DNA from: Rothia sp. HMSC078H08
GTDB taxonomy: Bacteria; Actinomycetota; Actinomycetes; Actinomycetales; Micrococcaceae
Assembly: GCF_001808955.1 (NCBI RefSeq)
Contig: NZ_KV795256.1
Coordinates: 123,347 to 130,108 of the forward strand
Length of the DNA: 6,762 nucleotides
Direction of reading: 5' to 3'
Below the pieces are notes generated by a model, which saw only the letters and a list, made by a program, of their open reading frames with translations, was not told where the DNA came from and made no database searches. Shown piece after piece: positions 1 through 4,826 of the stretch. Numbering within the stretch: the first letter of the stretch is position 1; every line of letters starts with the position of its first letter. The position numbers and the translations under genes were made by a program.

Positions 1-30
1 GCCTGCGGTAATGCACCGTGGGCGGGGTTT
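1..30 (+). terminator. 3' part of a rho-independent terminator of an upstream gene
   Basis: Bases 1-9 and 15-23 can pair as a 9-bp RNA stem with two adjacent G-U pairs and a 5-base loop (10-14). The right arm is followed by GGGG and then a T-rich stretch (TTTCTTT, 28-34). The unpaired GGGG suggests the stem continues to the left of the window, so the bases just before position 1 should be C-rich. This marks the end of an unseen + strand transcription unit and separates it from gene 1. Confidence 0.55.
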
Positions 31-42
31 CTTTGTGCCGAA

Positions 43-75
43 ACTCTGCGAAAATTCTGCCGTAACTCTGCGGAA
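43..75. repeat. three tandem 11-bp imperfect repeats
   Basis: Three 11-base units lie end to end: ACTCTGCGAAA (43-53), ATTCTGCCGTA (54-64) and ACTCTGCGGAA (65-75). The 11-base period is close to one DNA helical turn, so the same face would be presented three times. The tract is non-coding, upstream of gene 1, and runs directly into a second repeat family. A regulator-binding array is possible, but nothing here proves it. Confidence 0.6.
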
Positions 76-121
76 CCCCAGGGTAGGAAACCCAGGGAAC
101 ACCCAGGGGAAAACCCAGCGG
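72..121. repeat. four tandem 12-14-bp repeats with CCCAGGG cores
   Basis: The units are 72-85, 86-97, 98-109 and 110-121. Each has the form A-rich then CCCAG; the first three contain CCCAGGG, an odd-centred dyad, and the fourth is degenerate (CCCAGCGG). The spacing of about 12 bases roughly continues the phasing of the 43-75 repeats. The tract ends 25 bases before the conserved element upstream of gene 1. It could be a protein-binding cluster or simple slippage-derived repeat; I saw no other copy in the window. Confidence 0.6.
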
Positions 122-145
122 ATGTTCGGGGTCGGAGGAGGGGCG

Positions 146-180
146 CTCGGGTACGCTTAACGTATATACATTGACGTACT
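146..180 (+). promoter_or_regulatory. conserved upstream element and putative promoter of gene 1
   Basis: CTCGGGTACGCTTAA (146-160) recurs exactly upstream of gene 5 and with two changes upstream of gene 2. It contains TACGCT (152-157), which fits the actinobacterial -10 pattern TAnnnT. TATATACATTGACGTACT (163-180) is identical, 18 of 18, to the block at 1183-1200 before gene 2. No convincing -35 lies 16-18 bp upstream of TACGCT. TTGACG (171-176) looks like a -35 but has no matching -10 downstream in both copies. If TACGCT is the -10, gene 1 has a leader of roughly 90 bases. Confidence 0.5.
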
Positions 181-245
181 ACATGTGGTCTTTACCTGCA
201 GGTTGTGAGCTTCGTGCTGACGGCTTTGGGGGTGAAGGATCCAAC

Positions 246-251
246 GAAGGA
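246..251 (+). promoter_or_regulatory. ribosome-binding site that fixes the start of gene 1
   Basis: GAAGGA lies 6 bases before the ATG at 258. The reading frame is open upstream to a TTG at 171 and contains an ATG at 183, but neither has a Shine-Dalgarno sequence, and starting there would place about 25-29 residues in front of the signal peptide. The block 237-257 is nearly identical to 1261-1281 before gene 2, so the leader was copied with the gene. Confidence 0.8.
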
Positions 252-257
252 CTTCCG

Positions 258-1034
258 ATGACTACTTTCTTCACTCGACGTACTGCCCTGGGTGTTGCTG
301 CTGCTGGCGCGCTTTCTGCGTTGACTGCGTGCGCTAGCGATATTCGCCCGCTAGCTGGCGGCACTGGCTCGGCTTCTCCGTCGGAGGCGGCGACCGCCTC
401 CGAGACCGCCTCCGAAACTGCGTCTGCGAGCGCATCTCCTTCTGCGGCTACGTCTCCTTCAGCTTCTGCGAGTGCTTCTGCAGCTTCGGGTCTTCCGTCT
501 TCGGGTAAGTCCTATAAGGGTGCGATAAAGTTCGATAGCTACGAGAAGACCGGTGAGTATGTTCCGGCGAGCGCTACGAATCCGGCTGAGAATATGCCGA
601 AGCCTGTTCCTCCGGCGAATATGAAGGAGCACAGCGTTGATGGTGCGTATGCTTTCTTGAGTTTCTGGCTTGCTAGCTTGAACTATTTGATGATGACGGG
701 TAACCCGGCCCCGATTGAACATATCTACTACAACGGCTACGGTTGGGAGAAGTATCAGAGCACGATCAAGCTGTATGCGTCGGGTGCTGGTTGGGTGTAC
801 GGTACGGAAACTCCGTATATTGTTGAGCTGCTGACGGATGCTCCTCGTGAGGTGCCGGGTAGCGACAATACCCGCTTTATTTGGGAAGGCTATTCCTACA
901 TGGACCCGAAGATGATGCGGCATTATAGGAATCAGCCTGAGAAGGCAACGAGCGCTGATGAGTCGAAGAAGAGGGTGGCGAGGTTCCGCCTTGAGTACAA
1001 GGACGGCAAGTGGGAGCTGTCTAGCGCCGCGTAG
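258..1034 (+). CDS. Tat-type DUF6318-like lipoprotein, paralog 1
   Basis: This 258-residue protein is a predicted membrane-anchored lipoprotein of unknown function. Residues 6-8 are TRR, a twin-arginine-like motif, followed by a hydrophobic Ala/Gly/Leu stretch and lipobox L22-T23-A24-C25. ASDIRPL follows the Cys. Residues 33-84 are the longest Ser/Ala/Thr/Pro linker of the DIRPL-bearing copies, including an ASET-ASET tandem encoded by a 12-base repeat at 396-419. The domain begins at SYKG (85-88) and has YEKTGEYVPA (95-104), NMPKP (112-116), FWLASLNYLMMTG (136-148), GWVYGTETP (178-186) and YKDGKW (247-252). Only six residues follow the last Trp. The Asp of the TGD motif seen in the other six copies is Asn149 here, and the following LKKAD-like segment is rewritten. 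It appears monocistronic, with its own upstream element and terminator. I assign DUF6318 from memory of the motif pattern; the lipoprotein call is firm. Confidence 0.85.
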   Translation: MTTFFTRRTALGVAAAGALSALTACASDIRPLAGGTGSASPSEAATASETASETASASASPSAATSPSASASASAASGLPSSGKSYKGAIKFDSYEKTGEYVPASATNPAENMPKPVPPANMKEHSVDGAYAFLSFWLASLNYLMMTGNPAPIEHIYYNGYGWEKYQSTIKLYASGAGWVYGTETPYIVELLTDAPREVPGSDNTRFIWEGYSYMDPKMMRHYRNQPEKATSADESKKRVARFRLEYKDGKWELSSAA

Positions 1035-1080
1035 TTGCCGCCTTGCAGAGGGTTCGCTCTCGTAGTGATTTCTTATGTGA

Positions 1081-1127
1081 TAAGACTCCGCACCTGGTAA
1101 AACGCTGGGTGTGGGGTCTTAATTTTC
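1081..1127 (+). terminator. rho-independent terminator after gene 1
   Basis: AAGACTCCGCACC (1082-1094) pairs fully with GGTGTGGGGTCTT (1108-1120) as RNA, with two G-U pairs. T1081-A1121 adds an outer pair. The loop is 13 bases and AATTTTCT follows. It lies 47 bases after the gene 1 stop and separates gene 1 from gene 2. Confidence 0.85.
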
Positions 1128-1164
1128 TGAACACTTGAGGTGGTCGCGGGGCTATGTGGTGGCT

Positions 1165-1200
1165 CTCGGGTAACCTTAAAAATATATACATTGACGTACT
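1165..1200 (+). promoter_or_regulatory. conserved upstream element and putative promoter of gene 2
   Basis: CTCGGGTAACCTTAA (1165-1179) differs from the gene 1 and gene 5 copies at two bases and keeps a TAnnnT box (TAACCT, 1171-1176). It is followed after three bases by TATATACATTGACGTACT (1183-1200), identical to the gene 1 copy. The two parts sit one base further apart than in gene 1. The following 60 bases of leader differ from gene 1 until the shared ribosome-binding block at 1261. This is the only promoter candidate for genes 2-3. Confidence 0.5.
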
Positions 1201-1269
1201 GATAGGTCTGTACGGGGTGCCTATGCCCGCCACGGTGTGTGGCGTGATTTGCTCTGTATTGGCTCCAAC

Positions 1270-1275
1270 GAAGGG
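1270..1275 (+). promoter_or_regulatory. ribosome-binding site that fixes the start of gene 2
   Basis: GAAGGG lies 6 bases before the ATG at 1282. A GTG at 1237 is in frame, but it would add 15 residues before the twin-arginine signal and has no Shine-Dalgarno sequence. Confidence 0.8.
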
Positions 1276-1281
1276 CTTCCG

Positions 1282-2034
1282 ATGACTACCTTCTTCACTC
1301 GACGTGCTCTCCTGGGCGTGGGTGCGACCGGCATCCTTACGGCGCTGGCTGCGTGCGCTACCGATATTCGCCCGCTGTCGCAGGGTTCCGGCGGTTCCTC
1401 TGGTTCAGCTTCTGATGCTGCGTCTGGCGCGGCTTCTGGTGCGGCGTCCTCTTCTGCGAGCGCTTCGGCGTCGCCTTCTCCGACGGATGGTCACACTCCC
1501 GGCTCGTATGTTGGCCCGATTAAGTTCAATAACTACGAACGGAACGGCACCTACATTTCTGCGAATGCGGATGCGCCAGCGCAGAACGTGCCAAAGCCTC
1601 TGATCCCGGAGAAGATGAAGGAAAACAGCCCCGAGGGCGCCTACGCTCTGATGGGTTATTGGCTTGCGTCCCAGAATTATCTGATTCTGACCGGCGACGT
1701 TGAGCCGCTGATGAAGGCGGATCCGGCGAAGGCTTTTCTGAGGAGCTCTAAGACCATGATTAAGCTCTACGAGTCGGGTCTGGGTTGGGTTTACGGTTCG
1801 GATCAGCCGTACAAGATTGAGATTGCGGAGAATGAGCTTCAGCCGGTTGCTAATAAGCCGGACCGTTACGAGTGGCTTGTGACCGTCGCGTATGACGCTG
1901 CCGCTAAGTACCACATTGAGGGTGAGCCTGATGCGACTATCGTTGAGGAAGAAAAGACGATTCCTCGCACGACGAAGTTCATCATGGAGTACAAGGAGGG
2001 CATGTGGCGCATGCTCCTGGATAACAACAGCTAA
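1282..2034 (+). CDS. Tat-type DUF6318-like lipoprotein, paralog 2
   Basis: This is a 250-residue predicted lipoprotein with TRR at 6-8, lipobox L22-A23-A24-C25 and ATDIRPL at 26-32. The linker at 33-74 is Gly/Ser/Ala-rich, with SGAASGAAS-type repeats. The domain starts at SYVG (75-78), with YERNGTY (85-91), AQNVPKP (100-106), YWLASQNYLILTGD (126-139), EPLMKADP (141-148), GWVYGSDQP (168-176), RYEW (195-198), the AAKYHIEG stretch (207-214) and a final EYKEGMW (236-242). Only eight residues follow the last Trp. Its leader and first codons are nearly identical to those of gene 1, while the body differs widely, which fits duplication followed by divergence. Gene 3 starts 40 bases downstream with no terminator between, so the two are probably co-transcribed. 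The function is unknown; a periplasm-like, membrane-facing binding role is only a guess. Confidence 0.85.
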   Translation: MTTFFTRRALLGVGATGILTALAACATDIRPLSQGSGGSSGSASDAASGAASGAASSSASASASPSPTDGHTPGSYVGPIKFNNYERNGTYISANADAPAQNVPKPLIPEKMKENSPEGAYALMGYWLASQNYLILTGDVEPLMKADPAKAFLRSSKTMIKLYESGLGWVYGSDQPYKIEIAENELQPVANKPDRYEWLVTVAYDAAAKYHIEGEPDATIVEEEKTIPRTTKFIMEYKEGMWRMLLDNNS

Positions 2035-2058
2035 ATTTCCTCATCTTCTGATACGCAC

Positions 2059-2070
2059 TACTTAAGGATT
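2059..2070 (+). promoter_or_regulatory. ribosome-binding region of gene 3, shared with gene 4
   Basis: TACTTAAGGATTT surrounds AAGGA (2064-2068), with a 6-base spacer to the ATG at 2075. The same sequence precedes gene 4 (AAGGA at 2963-2967, also 6 bases from its ATG). This differs from the leader type of genes 1 and 2 (CCAACGAAGG) and from that of genes 5 and 6 (CTATTGAGGGG or CTATTGAAGGG). Confidence 0.7.
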
Positions 2071-2074
2071 TCTG

Positions 2075-2875
2075 ATGACGACTTTCCTTTCTCGACGTGC
2101 AGCCCTGCTAGCTGCCGGTGCAGGCGCTATTACGATGCTGAGTGCCTGCTCCAGTGATATCCGCCCGCTGGCGGATAGCTCCCCGTCTGCTTCTGGGGAG
2201 GCTTCCTCTTCCGCAAATCCCAGCGCCTCTGCTAGCCCCTCTGCCTCCGCTAGCTCCTCCTCTGGGGGCGGTTCTTCTGCGAAGTCTTATCTGGGGCCGG
2301 TAAAGTTCGACAACTACGAGAAGAAGGGCGAGTACGTTCCCGCGGATGAGACGCACAAGGCGCAGAACGTGCCCAAGCCCCTCCCTCCTGCGAATATGCA
2401 TGAGAACAGCATTGATGGTGCCTACTCTGCCTTTAGTTTTTGGCTTGCCAGCGTCAACTATCTGGTGCTCACCGGTGACGATGAGCCGTTGAAGCAGGCT
2501 GACCCCTCCGGCAGGGATGTGAAGTCTTTCCATGATTACGTGACTTTTTATGAGTCCAATGAGGGGTGGTTTTACGGTTCGGAGCATGCGCTTCAGGCTG
2601 AGATGATGACCCCGCAACCTGAGAAGGTGGAAGGCAGCGAGCCTCTCTATTACTGGCGTATCACGCTGTCCAAGGACCCTAATGCGATGATGCATGTTGA
2701 GGGTAAGGGCAACAGGCCTATGTACCAGAACACTTCCATGGAGCCTGAGCTTTCCAACCTGAAATTGTCGTATCAGGACGGCAAGTGGTTTACTTACCCC
2801 ACCAAGGTACGTGGACAAGGCTCTGCGAGCCCGAGCACCAAAGCATCCGATGAGGCTAACGCTAAGAATGCTTAG
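2075..2875 (+). CDS. Tat-type DUF6318-like lipoprotein, paralog 3
   Basis: This is a 266-residue predicted lipoprotein with SRR at 6-8, lipobox L22-S23-A24-C25 and SSDIRPL at 26-32. The Ser/Ala linker at 33-70 has SASASPSAS-type repeats and an SSGGGSS patch. The domain starts at SYLG (71-74) and includes YEKKGEYVPA (81-90), AQNVPKPLPP (96-105), FWLASVNYLVLTGD (122-135), EPLKQADP (137-144), GWFYG (164-168), YYW (192-194), DPNAMMHVEGKG (201-212) and YQDGKW (233-238). The tail after the last Trp is 28 residues, polar and charged, much longer than in paralogs 1 and 2. The GW-x-YG motif has Phe in place of the usual Val. It is downstream of gene 2 with a 40-base gap, and gene 4 follows after 98 bases. 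The function is unknown; the lipoprotein and family calls rest on clear motif matches across the array. Confidence 0.85.
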   Translation: MTTFLSRRAALLAAGAGAITMLSACSSDIRPLADSSPSASGEASSSANPSASASPSASASSSSGGGSSAKSYLGPVKFDNYEKKGEYVPADETHKAQNVPKPLPPANMHENSIDGAYSAFSFWLASVNYLVLTGDDEPLKQADPSGRDVKSFHDYVTFYESNEGWFYGSEHALQAEMMTPQPEKVEGSEPLYYWRITLSKDPNAMMHVEGKGNRPMYQNTSMEPELSNLKLSYQDGKWFTYPTKVRGQGSASPSTKASDEANAKNA

Positions 2876-2973
2876 AGCATCTTTGCTCAGTTCATCTTAT
2901 GGGCGGAGATTTACCTCGCACATAGGCTCTAGGATTTAGTCTCATAACCCCACACATTACTTAAGGATTTTTC

Positions 2974-3735
2974 ATGGCAACTTTTCTTTCTCGACGTGCA
3001 GCACTAGCTGCCGCTACCGGTGCCGGCGCAGTTGCGGCGTTGACTGCTTGCGCTAGCGATATCCGCCCGCTGGCTGATAGCTCCGCCTCCGGTGAGGATT
3101 CGGCGAGCGCTAGCGCTTCTGAGTCTGCGAGCGCATCCGCCTCAGCATCTGCGTCGTCTTCCGCTAAGAAGTCGTACAAGGGTACCGTAAAGCTCGACAA
3201 GTACGAGAAGAACGGCGAGTACGTTCCTGCCACGGCTGAGAAGAAGGCGCAGAACGTGCCGAAGCCTGTTGTTCCGGAGAAGATGAACGAGGCAACCATT
3301 GAGGGCATGTACCAGTTCCTCTGCTACTGGGTGGCAAGCTTCAACTACATGTTCATGACCGGCGATTTCGAACCGCTCAAGAAGGCTGACCCTGAAGGCC
3401 GCTATGCGAACGATCACGCCAATGCTGTTCTTATCTACTCTTCCGGTAAGGGCTGGGTGTATGACACGGATGCGCCGGTTACCATTCAGCTGCTGACTGA
3501 TGCTCCCAAAAAAGTTGAGGGCGGTCCCAACCGTTACGATTGGCTCGGACGCATTATCTATGATCCCAATGCAAAGGCTCACGTTGAGGGTCATGACCCT
3601 GTTCCTCTGGTTGATGGATCGACCAAGAGCGAGGCAACCAATTTTCCGTTTGACTATAAGGATGGCGCCTGGTTCTTACTCAGTGATGAAGAAGCTGATT
3701 CCCCCTCTTCAGAGGCGAGTAGCGCTAGTGCCTAA
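2974..3735 (+). CDS. Tat-type DUF6318-like lipoprotein, paralog 4
   Basis: This is a 253-residue predicted lipoprotein with SRR at 6-8, a signal one residue longer than its neighbours, lipobox L23-T24-A25-C26 and ASDIRPL at 27-33. The linker at 34-66 is almost pure Ser/Ala with some acidic residues. The domain starts at SYKG (67-70), with YEKNGEYVPA (77-86), AQNVPKPVVPEKM (92-104), YWVASFNYMFMTGD (118-131), EPLKKADP (133-140), GWVYDTDAP (160-168), LLTDAPKKVEGG (173-184), RYDW (187-190), DPNAKAHVEGHDP (197-209) and YKDGAW (228-233). The Gly of the GWVYG motif is Asp164 here. C117, inside the central helix motif, is an extra cysteine that the other copies lack there. The 20-residue tail is acidic and Ser-rich. 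No clear promoter lies in the 98-base gap to gene 3, which holds only a weak 5-bp hairpin near 2876-2889, so it may be the last gene of a 2-3-4 operon that ends at the strong terminator 30 bases downstream. Confidence 0.85.
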   Translation: MATFLSRRAALAAATGAGAVAALTACASDIRPLADSSASGEDSASASASESASASASASASSSAKKSYKGTVKLDKYEKNGEYVPATAEKKAQNVPKPVVPEKMNEATIEGMYQFLCYWVASFNYMFMTGDFEPLKKADPEGRYANDHANAVLIYSSGKGWVYDTDAPVTIQLLTDAPKKVEGGPNRYDWLGRIIYDPNAKAHVEGHDPVPLVDGSTKSEATNFPFDYKDGAWFLLSDEEADSPSSEASSASA

Positions 3736-3764
3736 CCCGCGTTCCTAGTCATTTATAGCGATGA

Positions 3765-3814
3765 GGGAAGCTCTCGAATGCAGTTGAGGCTGCGTGCGGG
3801 AGCTTCCCCTTTTT
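3765..3814 (+). terminator. strong rho-independent terminator after gene 4
   Basis: GGGAAGCTCTCG (3765-3776) pairs with CGGGAGCTTCCC (3797-3808) over 12 bp with one G-U pair. The 20-base loop has a small inner GCAG/CTGC hairpin. A run of five T follows (3810-3814), then GTTTGC. This closes the gene 2-4 block and isolates gene 5. Confidence 0.9.
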
Positions 3815-3858
3815 GTTTGCATGGCCTGCGTACGGTCGTGTTGAACTGTTCCCGCAGA

Positions 3859-3899
3859 CGAGCAGGTGCAGGCTTTGAATGTGTCAACAAACCTGCTCG
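3859..3899. repeat. 9-bp inverted repeat upstream of gene 5
   Basis: CGAGCAGGT (3859-3867) and ACCTGCTCG (3891-3899) are exact reverse complements separated by 23 bases. The right arm overlaps the first four bases of the conserved CTCGGG element. There is no T-run after it, so it is not a terminator. It may be an operator, or may be chance. Confidence 0.45.
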
Positions 3900-3935
3900 G
3901 GTACGCTTAAGAGCACAGAACAAACTATTGAGGGG
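3896..3935 (+). promoter_or_regulatory. conserved upstream element and ribosome-binding site of gene 5
   Basis: CTCGGGTACGCTTAA (3896-3910) matches the gene 1 copy at all 15 bases. Taking TACGCT (3902-3907) as the -10 gives a leader of about 27 bases. A -35 is not obvious: TGTCAA (3882-3887) lies only 14 bases upstream and TTGAAT (3875-3880) 21. GAGGGG (3930-3935) is the Shine-Dalgarno sequence, 5 bases before the ATG. The TATATACATTGACGTACT block of genes 1 and 2 is absent here. Confidence 0.5.
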
Positions 3936-3940
3936 TTCTC

Positions 3941-4651
3941 ATGCCTACCTTCGTTACCCGACGCGCTGCCCTGGGCATTGTTGCCGCTGCCGCGCTCGCC
4001 TCCTTGACTGCCTGCGCCAGCGATATCCGCCCGCTGGAGGACCCGAGCGTAGTTGACCCGATGCGCCCCTACAAGGGCGAGCTGAAGTTCAATAGCTACA
4101 AGTCCACCGGAACGTACCGCCCTGCAAGCAGCACGAAGAAGGCGGAGAACCCGCCTATGCCCACCCCTCCCGTGAACATGAAATCGAAGACGACCTCGGG
4201 CATGTATGCGGCGCTGGGCTACTGGCTCGCAGCCCTGAACTATCTGACGGTTACCGGCGACGCTGCCCCGTTCAAGGACGTGGACCTGGACGGTATCTAC
4301 GTACAGAAGATGAAGATATACGTAGACTTGTACGCGAAGGATGAGGGGTGGATGTACGGCACCGATACGCCGCTCTTGGCTGAGCTGATCGAAGAGACTC
4401 CACAGAAGGTTGACGATGAGCAGTACCGTTGGAAGGGTATTGGCCGTAACCATAAGGCCGCCGTTCTCCATTACGTACCGGAGGACAGGGATATTCACAT
4501 TGCAGATACGAGCGGCAGCTCTGCTAATGATGAGGTCACTTTTGTGTTGAATTATCGGAACAATACGTGGATGGTCACCATTGAGACGAAAAGCTCTTCG
4601 ACAGCTGCCCCCGACTCCTCGGGCGGAAGCAATTCTGGCCTCAATGTTTAG
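3941..4651 (+). CDS. Tat-type DUF6318-like lipoprotein, paralog 5 (short linker)
   Basis: This is a 236-residue predicted lipoprotein with TRR at 6-8, lipobox L22-T23-A24-C25 and ASDIRPL at 26-32. Only 10 residues (33-42, no Ser/Ala repeat) separate this motif from PYKG (43-46), so the domain would sit close to the membrane. Domain landmarks are YKSTGTYRPA (53-62), AENPPMPTPP (68-77), GYWLAALNYLTVTGD (93-107), GWMYGTDTP (136-144), ELIEETPQKVDDEQYRW (148-164), LNYRNNTW (203-210) and a 26-residue Ser/Gly-rich tail. It is most like gene 6: the two share the 10-residue linker, the AENPP variant of the proline motif, the QKVD...QYRW segment and a 25-base identical stretch (4068-4092 against 4953-4977). 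The usual DG before the last Trp is NN here. It has its own promoter candidate, and no strong terminator follows, so read-through into gene 6 is possible. The function is unknown. Confidence 0.85.
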   Translation: MPTFVTRRAALGIVAAAALASLTACASDIRPLEDPSVVDPMRPYKGELKFNSYKSTGTYRPASSTKKAENPPMPTPPVNMKSKTTSGMYAALGYWLAALNYLTVTGDAAPFKDVDLDGIYVQKMKIYVDLYAKDEGWMYGTDTPLLAELIEETPQKVDDEQYRWKGIGRNHKAAVLHYVPEDRDIHIADTSGSSANDEVTFVLNYRNNTWMVTIETKSSSTAAPDSSGGSNSGLNV

Positions 4652-4703
4652 GATGCAGTGGCATAGACACCGACACCACGTACGCCTAACAAACAGCACT
4701 TTT

Positions 4704-4715
4704 CGTTAGCTAACG
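4704..4715. repeat. 12-bp perfect palindrome CGTTAGCTAACG
   Basis: The palindrome lies between genes 5 and 6 and is followed by CAGTTTTTG. As RNA it could form only a 4-bp stem with an AGCT loop, too weak for a convincing terminator. A dimeric regulator site is possible. The AT-rich stretch 4716-4780 follows and contains TTGTAG-N17-TACCCA (4722-4750), a moderate promoter-like pair. Confidence 0.4.
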
Positions 4716-4777
4716 CAGTTTTTGTAGTATTTTCCCAGGTTTAATACCCAAGAAATCATAAACATATCCAAATACAC

Positions 4778-4826
4778 TAAGGTACCCTGAAGTAGATGCA
4801 CCGATAATCTATTGAAGGGTACCTTA
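4778..4826 (+). promoter_or_regulatory. inverted repeat that covers the gene 6 ribosome-binding site
   Basis: TAAGGTACCCT (4778-4788) and AGGGTACCTTA (4816-4826) are exact reverse complements, 11 bp, with a 27-base loop. The right arm contains most of the Shine-Dalgarno GAAGGG (4814-4819) and reaches the A of the ATG at 4826. In an RNA that starts upstream of 4778 the hairpin would hide the ribosome-binding site. The left arm also holds TACCCT (4783-4788), at the same position relative to the gene as the gene 5 TACGCT box, with a possible TAAACA -35 at 4759-4764. TACACT (4773-4778) is an alternative -10. Both a translational switch and a DNA operator are open. Confidence 0.5.

Noticed and set aside
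1..174. Open + strand frame from the window edge to a TGA at 172-174, which could be the tail of an upstream gene
   Set aside because: It overlaps the terminator-like hairpin and the phased repeats, and its translation has no recognisable protein character (scattered Cys, Arg/Pro-rich). A chance open frame in GC-rich DNA is more likely.
171..199. TTGACG as the -35 box of a gene 1 promoter
   Set aside because: No TAnnnT lies 16-18 bases downstream here, nor in the gene 2 copy (1191 onward), where the downstream sequence differs.
237..257. GAAGG/CTTCC dyad around the gene 1 and gene 2 ribosome-binding site as a translational switch
   Set aside because: The loop would be only two bases, too small for a stable RNA hairpin. 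The conservation is better explained by duplication of the leader.
396..480. Phase-variable repeat in the Ser/Ala linkers
   Set aside because: The repeat units (for example 396-419) are multiples of three and imperfect, with no long homopolymer or di/tetranucleotide run. Slippage would change linker length but not switch the gene off.
459..923. Long minus-strand open frames antisense to the seven lipoprotein genes
   Set aside because: They are shadows of the biased codon pattern of the + strand genes. Their products are Arg-rich, lack ribosome-binding sites and mirror the repeats of the sense genes.
2876..2973. Terminator or promoter between genes 3 and 4
   Set aside because: There is only a 5-bp GAGCA/TGCTC hairpin without a T-run. 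Several TAnnnT matches (TAGGCT, TAGGAT, TAGTCT) lack any -35 at a suitable distance.
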